The notes beneath the pieces are model-generated. The model made no database searches and was not told the DNA's origin. It worked only from the letters and a program-made list of their open reading frames with translations. Below, piece by piece: positions 1 through 7,379 of a stretch of DNA of 10,763 nt (the first letter of the stretch is position 1; each line of letters begins with the position of its first letter). The position numbers and the translations under genes are program-made. The DNA comes from Pseudomonadales bacterium (GTDB lineage Bacteria > Pseudomonadota > Gammaproteobacteria > Pseudomonadales > DC-out160), in the NCBI GenBank assembly GCA_016765265.1, contig JAESQG010000157.1, positions 2,220 to 12,982 of the forward strand, in the 5' to 3' direction.

Positions 1-502
1 AGAAACTGCGGTTAAGCTGCAAGCCCATGTCGGCCGTAACAGTTATTTGTGGTCGGGTACGATTACCCGCGCCGAGGGGGCCTTGGATGCCACAAGTCGA
101 CAATTAAATGTAATAGTGCAGGTGGATGACCCTTACGATCTAAGGCAAGACCATGCACCACCCTTAAAAATTGGGCAGTTTGTAGAGGCCACTATTGCGG
201 GTGAGTTACTGCAGGATGTGTTTGTTTTGCCTCACGGGGCAGTCAATGAGGATAGTTATGTTTTCGTGGTCGAGAACGGTCACTTGCTAAAAAAACAGGT
301 GGAAGTTATTTGGTCTGATGATGATAGAGCCGTGGTTTCTAAAGATCTCAAATCGCTTACGGTGGGGGATCTACTGGTCACTAGTCCCATCGGAAATGCA
401 ACCACCGGCACTCCTGTGACTATTAGTGTAGTGCCAATATATGAAGCTAATCAGAAAAAAACGATAGATAAAGAAACGATAGATAAAAAAGGGATAGATT
501 AA
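1..502 (+). CDS. RND efflux periplasmic adaptor subunit (membrane fusion protein), 3' part
   Basis: The reading frame is open from base 2 to the TAA at 500-502, so this is the C-terminal ~166 residues of a gene that begins outside the window. It resembles the beta-barrel and membrane-proximal domains of HlyD/AcrA-type adaptors. The beta-barrel part has W-S-G-T-I-T-R, then V-Q-V-D-D-P and L-K-I-G-Q-F-V-E-A-T-I, followed by V-L-P-H-G-A-V and V-F-V-V-E-N-G-H-L. The last part has V-G-D-L-L-V-T-S. Adaptors of this family bridge an RND permease and an outer-membrane channel in the periplasm. The permease gene starts 4 nt downstream, so the two are surely co-transcribed. A start at TTG 47 is possible by codon but falls inside the conserved barrel, so it is not the true start. 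The extreme C-terminus is a lysine-rich repeat, T-I-D-K-E / T-I-D-K-K / G-I-D, encoded by a 15-bp tandem repeat. The family assignment is firm; the substrate is unknown. Confidence 0.88.
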   Translation, partial: ETAVKLQAHVGRNSYLWSGTITRAEGALDATSRQLNVIVQVDDPYDLRQDHAPPLKIGQFVEATIAGELLQDVFVLPHGAVNEDSYVFVVENGHLLKKQVEVIWSDDDRAVVSKDLKSLTVGDLLVTSPIGNATTGTPVTISVVPIYEANQKKTIDKETIDKKGID

Positions 503-505
503 AGT
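461..505 (+). repeat. Imperfect 15-bp tandem repeat, three units, at the end of the adaptor gene
   Basis: Units are ACGATAGATAAAGAA (461-475), ACGATAGATAAAAAA (476-490, 14/15 identical) and GGGATAGATTAAAGT (491-505, about 10/15). The period is in frame with the adaptor gene, and the third unit carries its stop codon. The array ends 1 nt before the permease ATG. It probably arose by slippage and extends the adaptor's C-terminus by a charged tail. Confidence 0.8.
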
Positions 506-506
506 A

Positions 507-3500
507 ATGAACGGGTTGATTGAGTGGTTTGTTAAAAACCCTGTCGCTGCAAATTTGTTGATGTTGCTCATCTTGGGCTCGGGATTATTTTCAGTCACTA
601 ATCTCGTTCCTTTGGAGGTTTTCCCGGATTTCGCCATCAATAGTGTCAATATAAAAATGGCGCATCGTGCTGCATCTCCAGAACGGATAGAAGAGGGAAT
701 CTCAATTCCCATTGAGGAAGCAATCTATGATCTTGAAGGCATTGATAAACTCAATTCACGTTCCAGTGAAGGTTTCGCTTTGGTGTGGGCGGAGATAGAC
801 AGTGCCTATGACCGACGTGAGTTGCTTAATGATATTAAAAACAGGGTAGATGCGGTAAATAAGCTCCCGCAAGATGCAGACCGACCGAAGGTGACTTTGT
901 CTGAGCATCGTCGAGAAGTTATCAGCGTAGTAGTGTCCGGCGATTTGACTGAAAAACAGATGCGCCAATTTGGTGAGACAGTAAGAGATAATATCAATCG
1001 GTTGCCGGGTGTCACTCAGGTGCAGTTGGATTCCGTTCGCCCTTACGAAGTGAGTATAGAGGTGTCAGAGCGAGTTTTGCGAGAATATCATCTTAGCTTG
1101 GAGGATATTGCCAGGGCAATAGATAAAGGTTCAGTCGATTTATCCGCAGGTAATATTCGCACCAAAAATACAGAAATTCTAGTGCGAACTAAAGGTCAGG
1201 CTTATCAAAAATCTGATTTTGAAAATATAGTGATATTGACCCAGCCTAATGGAACCCGTCTGACCCTCAGGGATTTAGGTAAAGTCGTGGATGGCTTTGA
1301 AGAGAATCAGGTGACGGTTCGTTACAATAATAAGGCTGCCGTGCTCATAGAGGTTTATCGCGTGGGTGATCAAAGCGCGATTGAAGTAGCTGGCGCGGTG
1401 AAAGACTACGTGGAGAAAATGCAAGATAAGATACCCCCTGGTGTAAAAATAGAAACATGGCGAGATCGATCAAAGGTGGTAAAGGCACGGCTGAAAACGC
1501 TGACCCGCAGTGCAGTTCAAGGAGGAATCTTAGTTTTTTTGCTGCTGGCGCTATTTTTACGCCCTATTGTTGCAGTTTGGGTGTGTGTTGGGATTCCCAT
1601 CAGTTTTATGGGAGGTTTGGCTATGATGCCGGTGATGGGTGTTACTTTAAACCTCATTAGTCTGTTTGCTTTTATATTAGTGCTAGGGATCGTCGTTGAT
1701 GATGCTATTGTCACTGGCGAAAACATCTATGCCCACTTCCAAAAGGAAGGCCACGCAGAAGTAGCGGTGGTTAAAGGGACTCAAGAAGTGTGGGTGCCTG
1801 TTACGTTTGGAGTATTAACCACCGTAGCTGCCTTTTTACCCTTGGCATTTATAGAGGGGGTTCGGGGAGCTATATTTCTACAGCTACCCCTCATTGTTAT
1901 TCCAGTCTTATTATTTTCTTTGGTGGAATCCAAGTTAATATTACCAGCACATTTACGTCATTTGAAGAAGCTGCCGGAGAGAACGACTCAGCGGTTTAGT
2001 TTTACTGGTTTTCAACAGAAAGTAGCCAATGGACTGGAATCCGGTATCAAACGATATTATCAGCCGCTATTGGAAAAGGCGTTGTCCTATCGTTACGCTA
2101 CTCTTGCTTTATTCTTGGGGGTCTCAATGATCGTCCTGGCAGTGATATTGAGTGGTTGGTCTAGATTTATTTTTTTTCCAAGAGTGCAAAGTGAGACTGC
2201 TCGAGTCTCGTTGACCATGCCGGTGGGAACAGATTTTAATATTACCGATAAAACGATACAGAAAATGATGACAGTGGCGCAAGCCATGCAAGGGAAATAT
2301 ATTGACGAAGATGGCAACTCGGTTATTAAAAATATATTATCCATCACTGGGCATGGGGGAGGGAGCAGCGGAGGGCAGACAAATAAAGGCCGAGTCATGT
2401 TTGAAATCGTTGCACCAGAGGAACGGACAGTGGATGTTACCAGTACCCAGCTGGTGAACGAGTGGCGGAAAAGGGTGGGTGCCGTTGCGGGGGCAGAGAC
2501 GGTTAATTATAGGTCTGAATTTGGCCGGGGAAGTGACCCTATTGATATTCAATTACGCGGTCAAGATTTTGAACATCTTCAACAATTGGCTGATGAGATA
2601 AAACAAGAGCTCGCATTATTTCCCTCTGTGTTTGATATCGCGGACACTTTTTCAGACGGAAAAAAGGAGCTGCAGCTGGAGTTGAAACCTGAAGCAGAAT
2701 TTCATGGCTTGACCTTGTTCGACATTATCACTCAAGTAAGGCAGGCAAACTTTGGGCTGGAAGTGCAACGCATTCAACGTGGACGGGAAGATATCAGGGT
2801 GATGTTACGATATCCTCAGGAGGAAAGAGCCTCGCGCAATCAGCTAGAAACAATGTTAATACGCACCTCAGGCGGAGCTGAAGTACCGTTACATGAAGTC
2901 ACGGCGATAAAACATGCCAGAGGTCCTTCCATTATTAGACGAATTGATCGCTCCCGAACCGTTAACGTGACAGCAGATGTTAACAAAGAAACTGCTAACA
3001 TGGAGGCGATAAAAAAAGCAATGCAAGAGAAGGTGGAAGAGTTACTTGTACAGTATCCTAATATCGAATACAGCTTAGAGGGTGAGGTGAGAGAGCAGCG
3101 CGAGTCGTTTCAGAGTTTAACCTGGGGCTTTATAGCTGTTCTGTTTATTATGTATGGATTGTTGGCGATACCCTTTGGCTCCTATAGTCAGCCTATTATT
3201 ATTATGTCGATTATACCCTTTGGCGCTGCTGGGGCCGTCATCGGCCATTGGATTATGGGGATGGATTTAACCATCATGAGCATGATGGGCATGCTTGCGC
3301 TCACTGGGGTTGTTGTTAATGACAGTCTAGTGCTGGTGGATTTTATCAATAAACAACTTATAGCCGGTCATCTTTTAGTTGATGCGATTCGTATAGCGGG
3401 TGTTGCGCGATTTAGACCTGTCCTATTAACATCACTCACGACTTTTGTTGGATTGATGCCGCTTATATTTGAAGAAAGTACTCAAGCTCAGTTTCTTATC

Positions 3501-3638
3501 CCTATGGCGGTGTCGCTAGGGTTTGGCGTGATGATAGCTACTGGTGTTACGTTGATATTAGTGCCAGTGAATTATTTAATTTTGGAAGATATTAAACGTG
3601 GTGTAAGGAAAGGGGTTGGACTTATTTGGCCGGTGTAA
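507..3638 (+). CDS. RND family efflux permease (AcrB-like inner-membrane subunit)
   Basis: This 1043-residue protein has the usual length and twofold layout of AcrB-type RND pumps. TM1 is at ~12-31, a periplasmic porter loop follows, TM2-6 lie at ~335-475, TM7 at ~528-550, a second large loop follows, and TM8-12 lie at ~871-1028. Such pumps use the proton gradient to export compounds from the periplasm or inner membrane through an adaptor and an outer-membrane channel. The TM4 aspartate pair of the proton relay is present (D398-D399, in L-G-I-V-V-D-D-A-I-V), and an arginine matching AcrB R971 is at R970 (R-F-R-P-V-L-L-T-S-L). The TM10 lysine of AcrB is replaced: the segment reads G-V-V-V-N-D-S-L-V-L-V-D-F, with N938 in its place. 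This subtype is common among uncharacterised 'efflux RND transporter permease subunit' proteins. The ATG at 507 fits the conserved N-terminus M-N-G-L-I-E-W-F-V-K-N-P. It lies 4 nt after the adaptor stop and has only a weak Shine-Dalgarno, suggesting translational coupling. The substrate cannot be told from sequence. Confidence 0.95.
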   Translation: MNGLIEWFVKNPVAANLLMLLILGSGLFSVTNLVPLEVFPDFAINSVNIKMAHRAASPERIEEGISIPIEEAIYDLEGIDKLNSRSSEGFALVWAEIDSAYDRRELLNDIKNRVDAVNKLPQDADRPKVTLSEHRREVISVVVSGDLTEKQMRQFGETVRDNINRLPGVTQVQLDSVRPYEVSIEVSERVLREYHLSLEDIARAIDKGSVDLSAGNIRTKNTEILVRTKGQAYQKSDFENIVILTQPNGTRLTLRDLGKVVDGFEENQVTVRYNNKAAVLIEVYRVGDQSAIEVAGAVKDYVEKMQDKIPPGVKIETWRDRSKVVKARLKTLTRSAVQGGILVFLLLALFLRPIVAVWVCVGIPISFMGGLAMMPVMGVTLNLISLFAFILVLGIVVDDAIVTGENIYAHFQKEGHAEVAVVKGTQEVWVPVTFGVLTTVAAFLPLAFIEGVRGAIFLQLPLIVIPVLLFSLVESKLILPAHLRHLKKLPERTTQRFSFTGFQQKVANGLESGIKRYYQPLLEKALSYRYATLALFLGVSMIVLAVILSGWSRFIFFPRVQSETARVSLTMPVGTDFNITDKTIQKMMTVAQAMQGKYIDEDGNSVIKNILSITGHGGGSSGGQTNKGRVMFEIVAPEERTVDVTSTQLVNEWRKRVGAVAGAETVNYRSEFGRGSDPIDIQLRGQDFEHLQQLADEIKQELALFPSVFDIADTFSDGKKELQLELKPEAEFHGLTLFDIITQVRQANFGLEVQRIQRGREDIRVMLRYPQEERASRNQLETMLIRTSGGAEVPLHEVTAIKHARGPSIIRRIDRSRTVNVTADVNKETANMEAIKKAMQEKVEELLVQYPNIEYSLEGEVREQRESFQSLTWGFIAVLFIMYGLLAIPFGSYSQPIIIMSIIPFGAAGAVIGHWIMGMDLTIMSMMGMLALTGVVVNDSLVLVDFINKQLIAGHLLVDAIRIAGVARFRPVLLTSLTTFVGLMPLIFEESTQAQFLIPMAVSLGFGVMIATGVTLILVPVNYLILEDIKRGVRKGVGLIWPV

Positions 3639-3701
3639 AATCAAATTATCTGTAAATTGATTGGAATAAAGTAGTGTCCGACATAGTGAGGTTTGTGCAA
3701 A

Positions 3702-3730
3702 TTGAAATCTGTATATGGCCTACCTATACT
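3702..3730 (+). promoter_or_regulatory. Sigma70-type promoter for the porin / PstS-like pair
   Basis: A -35 element TTGAAA (3702-3707, 5/6 to consensus) and a -10 element TATACT (3725-3730, 5/6) are separated by an ideal 17 bp. Transcription would begin near 3737, giving a leader of about 106 nt before the ATG at 3843. The site lies in the 204-bp gap after the RND permease gene, so the porin pair is probably transcribed independently of the pump. The call rests on sequence match alone. Confidence 0.65.
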
Positions 3731-3776
3731 CTAAAGATTGTAATACAAAACAAGTTGGATTTAATAATAATGATGT

Positions 3777-3794
3777 CAAGGCAATATCGCCTTG
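3777..3794. promoter_or_regulatory. Near-palindrome in the porin gene leader
   Basis: CAAGGCAATATCGCCTTG is an 18-bp inverted repeat with a single mismatched pair (6-bp perfect arms). It lies about 40 nt after the predicted transcription start and 48 nt before the porin ATG. It could be an operator for a dimeric regulator or a small hairpin in the 5' UTR. It has no following U-tract, so it is not a terminator. I do not recognise it as a known riboswitch. Confidence 0.45.
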
Positions 3795-3842
3795 GATAAA
3801 AGTCGTATTAATCTTACTAACGGACGAACCTAAATAGCGATC

Positions 3843-5045
3843 ATGTTATTACGCCTGACTTTATTCGTACTCATTATTGCTTTCAGCCCCTTTTCACTTG
3901 CAGTGGATTACGCCTTTTCGGGTTTTCTATCCTTAAGCGCGGGGTTAATTGATGATGAGGGCTATACACTAGCAGGTCTTGACGATGAAATTTCCTTTGA
4001 TAATGATACGATCTTAGGAGGACAAATTAGTGGCCAATTTAGCGATAGGTTTAGTGCCACAGGCCAGGTTGTTGCAAGAGGCTACTCCTTAGATGACAGT
4101 GACAATTACCACCCCTCCATTGAATGGCTCTACTTCACTTACGACGTAACGCCCGAGTTAAGAGTCCGTGGGGGTCGAATGTCGACTCCTTACCACAACG
4201 TCTCCGAATACATAGAGGTGGGAGCGGTGTATCCATGGGTACGCCCACCCTTTGAAGTGTATGACCCGAATGCAGCACCAGTTAAAAATTTTAATGGCTT
4301 CGATGTCGTACTAAGATCAAATTGGAAAGACTGGTTTATCATTTCGGAATTTGTGCTGGGCCAAGAAGAAAATAGTACTGACCATTACATTATTGACATT
4401 GACCGTATTGTCGGATTGAACTTCCACTTCACAAGAAATTATTTTTCATTTCGTATTGCCTATCTTGTATCGGAAGTAAGTCTTGATGTGTTCGTTATCC
4501 GAGACAGCATAGCTCCGCTACGGGCCATTCAGAATAATAATACCATCGACACCTTGGTCGAAATAATCGAATCAAAGAATGTGGATTATATATACAAGTC
4601 CATTGGCTTCACTTGGGATAATGACACCTGGTTTGTGTATTCAGAATATAATCAGCCCACTTCAGGACTAGGTTTTACTCCTCAAGGTGAGGGAATGTAC
4701 GTTACAGTAGGCTATCATATTGGAAAATTTAGTCCGTTCATTACTAGAGCAGACTTTAGATTGTTGCTAGGGAGTAAGTTAAAAGATTTTGTTAATAATG
4801 AATTGATCGGTTTAGAGGTTATCGGCGATCCAATTCTTGCAGCAATAGAGGACAATAAAAGGTACCAACGCAGTATTTCCTTGGGAGTGCGATATGATTT
4901 GTCAGGTTCAATCTCCGTAAAATTTGAAGCGCTAAGAGCAACGCCGCAAAACGACTCGATCGGACTTTTTACACCAAAAGAGAGTAGCGTTACCTCAGCG
5001 CCACAAATCAATGCCTTCAGCATTGTGCTGGATGTAGTGTTTTGA
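3843..5045 (+). CDS. Outer-membrane beta-barrel protein (porin-like)
   Basis: The 400-residue product starts with a Sec signal peptide (M-L-L-R-L then a hydrophobic run, S-P-F-S-L-A, with likely cleavage after A20). The mature ~380 residues alternate polar and aromatic residues as in a transmembrane barrel and end in D-V-V-F. The terminal phenylalanine is the usual beta-barrel assembly signal, so the protein should sit in the outer membrane. The first strands read Y-A-F-S-G-F-L-S-L-S-A-G. I cannot assign a substrate; it resembles the unnamed 'porin' proteins encoded next to small PstS-like proteins in marine gammaproteobacteria (recalled, not searched). The ATG at 3843 is the first in-frame start after an in-frame TAA at 3831-3833. 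No good Shine-Dalgarno is visible upstream of it, which is unusual for a gene with such a strong promoter. The PstS-like gene follows after 1 nt. Confidence 0.8.
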   Translation: MLLRLTLFVLIIAFSPFSLAVDYAFSGFLSLSAGLIDDEGYTLAGLDDEISFDNDTILGGQISGQFSDRFSATGQVVARGYSLDDSDNYHPSIEWLYFTYDVTPELRVRGGRMSTPYHNVSEYIEVGAVYPWVRPPFEVYDPNAAPVKNFNGFDVVLRSNWKDWFIISEFVLGQEENSTDHYIIDIDRIVGLNFHFTRNYFSFRIAYLVSEVSLDVFVIRDSIAPLRAIQNNNTIDTLVEIIESKNVDYIYKSIGFTWDNDTWFVYSEYNQPTSGLGFTPQGEGMYVTVGYHIGKFSPFITRADFRLLLGSKLKDFVNNELIGLEVIGDPILAAIEDNKRYQRSISLGVRYDLSGSISVKFEALRATPQNDSIGLFTPKESSVTSAPQINAFSIVLDVVF

Positions 5046-5046
5046 T

Positions 5047-5502
5047 ATGAGATTATATATTATTAAAACACTCAGCCCATTTATCCTTTCGCTCTCCATT
5101 ACTTTGTTCGTGGCCCTCCCGAAACTTGGTTACTGTGATATAGCGGTTATCGTAAATTCAGAAAATCCAGTCACCCTGTTAAGTAAAGAAGAAGTGAGGA
5201 ATATTTTTCTTGGAAGAATGACGCGGTTTCCCAGAACGGACCTTGCAGTATCCCTTGTTGAAATTAGAGGAAACAGCGCTCAAAAGGAAAGGTTTTATAA
5301 AATAGTGGTGAACAAATCAATAACTAAGGTAAATCGTTATTGGGCCCGATACCTCTTTACCGGCAAAATGACGCCACCAAAAAAACTAGCTAATAGTAAA
5401 CAGGTAATTAACGAATTAATAAAGAATCCTTCAGGTGTGAGCTACATCGACAGCAGTGAGTTATCTCCTTTAGTCAAAGTAGTCCTAGTCATTCCAGAAT
5501 AA
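5047..5502 (+). CDS. Small secreted PstS-like (phosphate-binding-type) protein
   Basis: The product is 151 residues, with an N-terminal signal peptide (~1-30, ending L-P-K-L-G-Y-C) and a mature start D-I-A-V-I-V-N. It matches the short proteins often labelled 'phosphate ABC transporter substrate-binding protein'. Family marks are L-S-K-E-E-V-R-N-I-F-L-G-R (45-57), Y-W-A-R-Y-L-F-T-G-K (98-107) followed by P-P-K, and G-V-S-Y-I-D (130-135). At this size it is roughly half of a full PstS and no permease or ATPase gene is near, so a role in phosphate uptake is not supported. Its tie to the outer-membrane protein 1 nt upstream is the best clue: the two are probably co-translated and act together in the periplasm or outer membrane. 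C30 is not in a good lipobox (G-Y precedes it), so cleavage by signal peptidase I is more likely than a lipoprotein. Family recognition is good; function is unknown. Confidence 0.78.
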   Translation: MRLYIIKTLSPFILSLSITLFVALPKLGYCDIAVIVNSENPVTLLSKEEVRNIFLGRMTRFPRTDLAVSLVEIRGNSAQKERFYKIVVNKSITKVNRYWARYLFTGKMTPPKKLANSKQVINELIKNPSGVSYIDSSELSPLVKVVLVIPE

Positions 5503-5529
5503 AAAGCAGATTACTATAATCCGCTTTTT
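5501..5529. terminator. Bidirectional intrinsic terminator between convergent genes
   Basis: The arms AAAAAGCAGATTA (5501-5513) and TAATCCGCTTTTT (5517-5529) form a 13-bp stem with a 3-nt loop. The 5' arm overlaps the stop codon of the PstS-like gene. In the plus-strand RNA there is one A-C mismatch; in the minus-strand RNA the same position is a G-U wobble, so the stem is fully paired. Both strands end in a run of five U. It should stop transcripts of the porin pair and, 58 nt past its stop codon, those of ETF-QO. Confidence 0.75.
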
Positions 5530-5586
5530 ATTATTCTCCATAAGCTGAAGATGAACGCCTAAATATCGGAAAATGCTAAATAAACA

Positions 5587-7239
5587 CTACATATTAGGAT
5601 AATTGGGTCCACCATTGCCTTCAGGACATACCCAAGTAATGTTTTGCGCAGGATCTTTAATGTCGCAGGTTTTGCAGTGGACGCAGTTTTGCGAGTTTAT
5701 TTGAAATTCCTTATTTCCACTTTCATCTTCTACTATTTCGTAGACACCTGCCGGGCAGTAGCGTTGTGCTGGTTCGTCAAAATCAGTCAAATTTTGATTA
5801 AGCGGAATGCTCGGGTCAGTTAACTTAAGATGAACTGGCTGATCTTCTTCATGATTGGTGTTGGATAGGAAGATTGAATCCAGCTTGCTGAACGTAATTT
5901 TTCCATCGGGCTTAGGATAATCAATAGTCTTGGCAGCGCTAGCCTTGATTAAGGTAGCATGATCCGGTATTGGATCATTCATAGTAAAGGGCAGTTTGCC
6001 GTTGAGGATGTTGATATCAACAAAGGCGAAGGCTCCACCCAAAATGTTGCCAAACTTATGCATGGCCGGACCAAAGTTACGTTGTTGGTGTAGTTCTTCA
6101 TGGGCCCAAGATTGTTCAAAGGCAGTGGTGTATTCCGTGAGTTCATCATGGCTACGATCCCCGGCCATAGCCTTGGCGACTATTTCAGCCGCAATCATGC
6201 CTGATTTCATAGCGGTGTGAGTGCCTTTAATCTTCGCGAAGTTTAGAGTTCCCGCGTCACAACCTACGATTAAACCACCAGGAAAGGTCATTTTTGGTAG
6301 TGATTGGAGGCCACCTTTAGCAATGGCTCTGGCACCGTAACAAATGCGTTTCCCGCCTTCTAAGAATTTCTTGATTTCAGGGTTAAGCTTAAATCGCTGC
6401 ATTTCATCAAAGGGGCTGACATGGGGGTTGGTGTAGCCCAAGTCGGTGATGAGGCCCAGTGTCACTTGATTGTTGTCCAGGTGATAAAGGAAACCGCCGC
6501 CTTTACTGTTACTTTCATCGAGGGGCCATCCTGCTGAGTGAACGACTAATCCTTCTTGGTGTTTTTCGGGATCTATTTCCCAAAGCTCTTTAATGCCTAT
6601 GCCATAATGTTGCGGGTCTTTGCCTTCACGGAGGTTGAATTTATCCATCAACTCTTTGCCAAGGTTACCTCGGCAGCCTTCGGCGAATATGGTGTACTTG
6701 GCGTGTAGTTCCATGCCGGGCATATAGCCGTCTTTTTCTTCGCCTTTTTCGTTAATGCCGAAATCGCCCGTTGCAATGCCTTTTACGCTACCCTCTTCGT
6801 TGTAGAGTACCTCGGTGGCGGCAAAACCGGGGAAAATTTCAATGCCTAAGCCTTCCGCTTGTTCCGCTAACCAGCGACACACATTGCCCAGGCTGACGAT
6901 ATAATTGCCTTCATTGTGCATGGTTTTAGGTACAAAGATATTAGGTACTTTTATGGCGGATTCTTGGGAACGGAAAACGAAGACATCATCGCCCTTAACA
7001 GGAACGTTTAGTGGCGCTCCTTTTTCTTTCCAGTCGGGGAAAAGTTCGGCTAAAGCGGTGGGCTCTAACACCGCACCCGATAATATATGAGCGCCCACTT
7101 CAGAGCCTTTTTCTACTAGTACTACACTGATTTCTTGTTCAGTTTCTTGGGCAATTTGCCCTAATCGGCATGCCATTGCCAAACCTGATGGACCACCACC
7201 AACGATGACGACGTCGACTTCCATTGATTCACGTTCCAT
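5587..7239 (-). CDS. etfD: Electron transfer flavoprotein-ubiquinone oxidoreductase (ETF-QO)
   Basis: ETF-QO takes electrons from reduced electron transfer flavoprotein and passes them to the quinone pool at the inner membrane, linking acyl-CoA and amino-acid dehydrogenases to respiration. The 550-residue length is normal. The FAD-binding G-G-G-P-S-G motif is at 14-19. A second conserved flavin-contact region reads G-G-L-I-V-G-C-D-A-G-T-L-N, followed by K-G-T-H-T-A-M-K-S-G. The C-terminal ferredoxin-like domain holds the [4Fe-4S] ligands C495 (R-Y-C-P-A-G-V-Y-E) and C519, C522, C525 (C-V-H-C-K-T-C-D-I-K-D-P), and ends P-E-G-N-G-G-P-N-Y-P-N-M. The start is the ATG at 7239, because GGAGG (7248-7252 on this strand) sits 8 nt before it; a longer reading from TTG at 7254 would overlap that ribosome-binding site. 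It lies divergent from etfBA, as in Pseudomonas. The symbol follows usage for bacterial ETF-QO; etfdh is an alternative. Confidence 0.96.
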   Translation of the reverse strand: MERESMEVDVVIVGGGPSGLAMACRLGQIAQETEQEISVVLVEKGSEVGAHILSGAVLEPTALAELFPDWKEKGAPLNVPVKGDDVFVFRSQESAIKVPNIFVPKTMHNEGNYIVSLGNVCRWLAEQAEGLGIEIFPGFAATEVLYNEEGSVKGIATGDFGINEKGEEKDGYMPGMELHAKYTIFAEGCRGNLGKELMDKFNLREGKDPQHYGIGIKELWEIDPEKHQEGLVVHSAGWPLDESNSKGGGFLYHLDNNQVTLGLITDLGYTNPHVSPFDEMQRFKLNPEIKKFLEGGKRICYGARAIAKGGLQSLPKMTFPGGLIVGCDAGTLNFAKIKGTHTAMKSGMIAAEIVAKAMAGDRSHDELTEYTTAFEQSWAHEELHQQRNFGPAMHKFGNILGGAFAFVDINILNGKLPFTMNDPIPDHATLIKASAAKTIDYPKPDGKITFSKLDSIFLSNTNHEEDQPVHLKLTDPSIPLNQNLTDFDEPAQRYCPAGVYEIVEDESGNKEFQINSQNCVHCKTCDIKDPAQNITWVCPEGNGGPNYPNM

Positions 7240-7261
7240 AGATCTAGCCTCCAAGAGTATT

Positions 7262-7317
7262 GATTTTAAAAGAATGTACGGTTTTTAAAAGAATGTACTA
7301 TTTTTAAGAGTATGTAC
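7262..7317 (-). repeat. Three 19-bp-period direct repeats in the ETF-QO leader
   Basis: On the plus strand the units are GATTTTAAAAGAATGTAC (7262-7279), GTTTTTAAAAGAATGTAC (7281-7298, 17/18 identical) and ATTTTTAAGAGTATGTAC (7300-7317, 15/18 to the second), each separated by one base. Units contain the self-complementary steps TTTTAAAA (first two) and GTAC (all three). The octamer AAGAGTAT of the third unit recurs at 7253-7260, right beside the ETF-QO ribosome-binding site. The array lies between the predicted promoter and the start codon, so it should be transcribed as part of the 5' UTR. It may bind a regulator or simply reflect slippage. Confidence 0.8.
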
Positions 7318-7349
7318 TGCAAGGCAAACACCTAAGCCAAGCCGCGCGT

Positions 7350-7379
7350 ATTATAGGGAAGTCGCCAGCTAAAGGCCAA
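7350..7379 (-). promoter_or_regulatory. Sigma70-type promoter for ETF-QO
   Basis: Read on the minus strand, a perfect -10 TATAAT (7355 to 7350) is preceded by TTGGCC (7379 to 7374, 4/6 to the -35 consensus) with an 18-bp spacer. Transcription would start near 7343, leaving a leader of about 104 nt that contains the direct repeats. A GC-rich stretch, ACGCGCGGC, follows the -10. Confidence 0.6.

Noticed and set aside
371..712. 113-codon minus-strand frame across the adaptor/permease junction
   Set aside because: Antisense shadow of two well-supported genes; no protein-like features.
2093..2398. 101-codon minus-strand frame inside the RND permease
   Set aside because: Antisense to a conserved coding region.
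3639..3700. Terminator after the RND permease gene
   Set aside because: The only weak inverted repeat (CAAATT/AAATTG) has an internal mismatch and no T-tract.
4715..5023. 102-codon minus-strand frame inside the porin gene
   Set aside because: Antisense shadow; the plus-strand frame has a signal peptide and a barrel-type C-terminus.
5047..5140. Lipoprotein signal in the PstS-like protein (C30)
   Set aside because: Residues before the cysteine are L-G-Y, which do not fit a lipobox; the mature family start D-I-A-V follows directly, so signal peptidase I cleavage is more likely.
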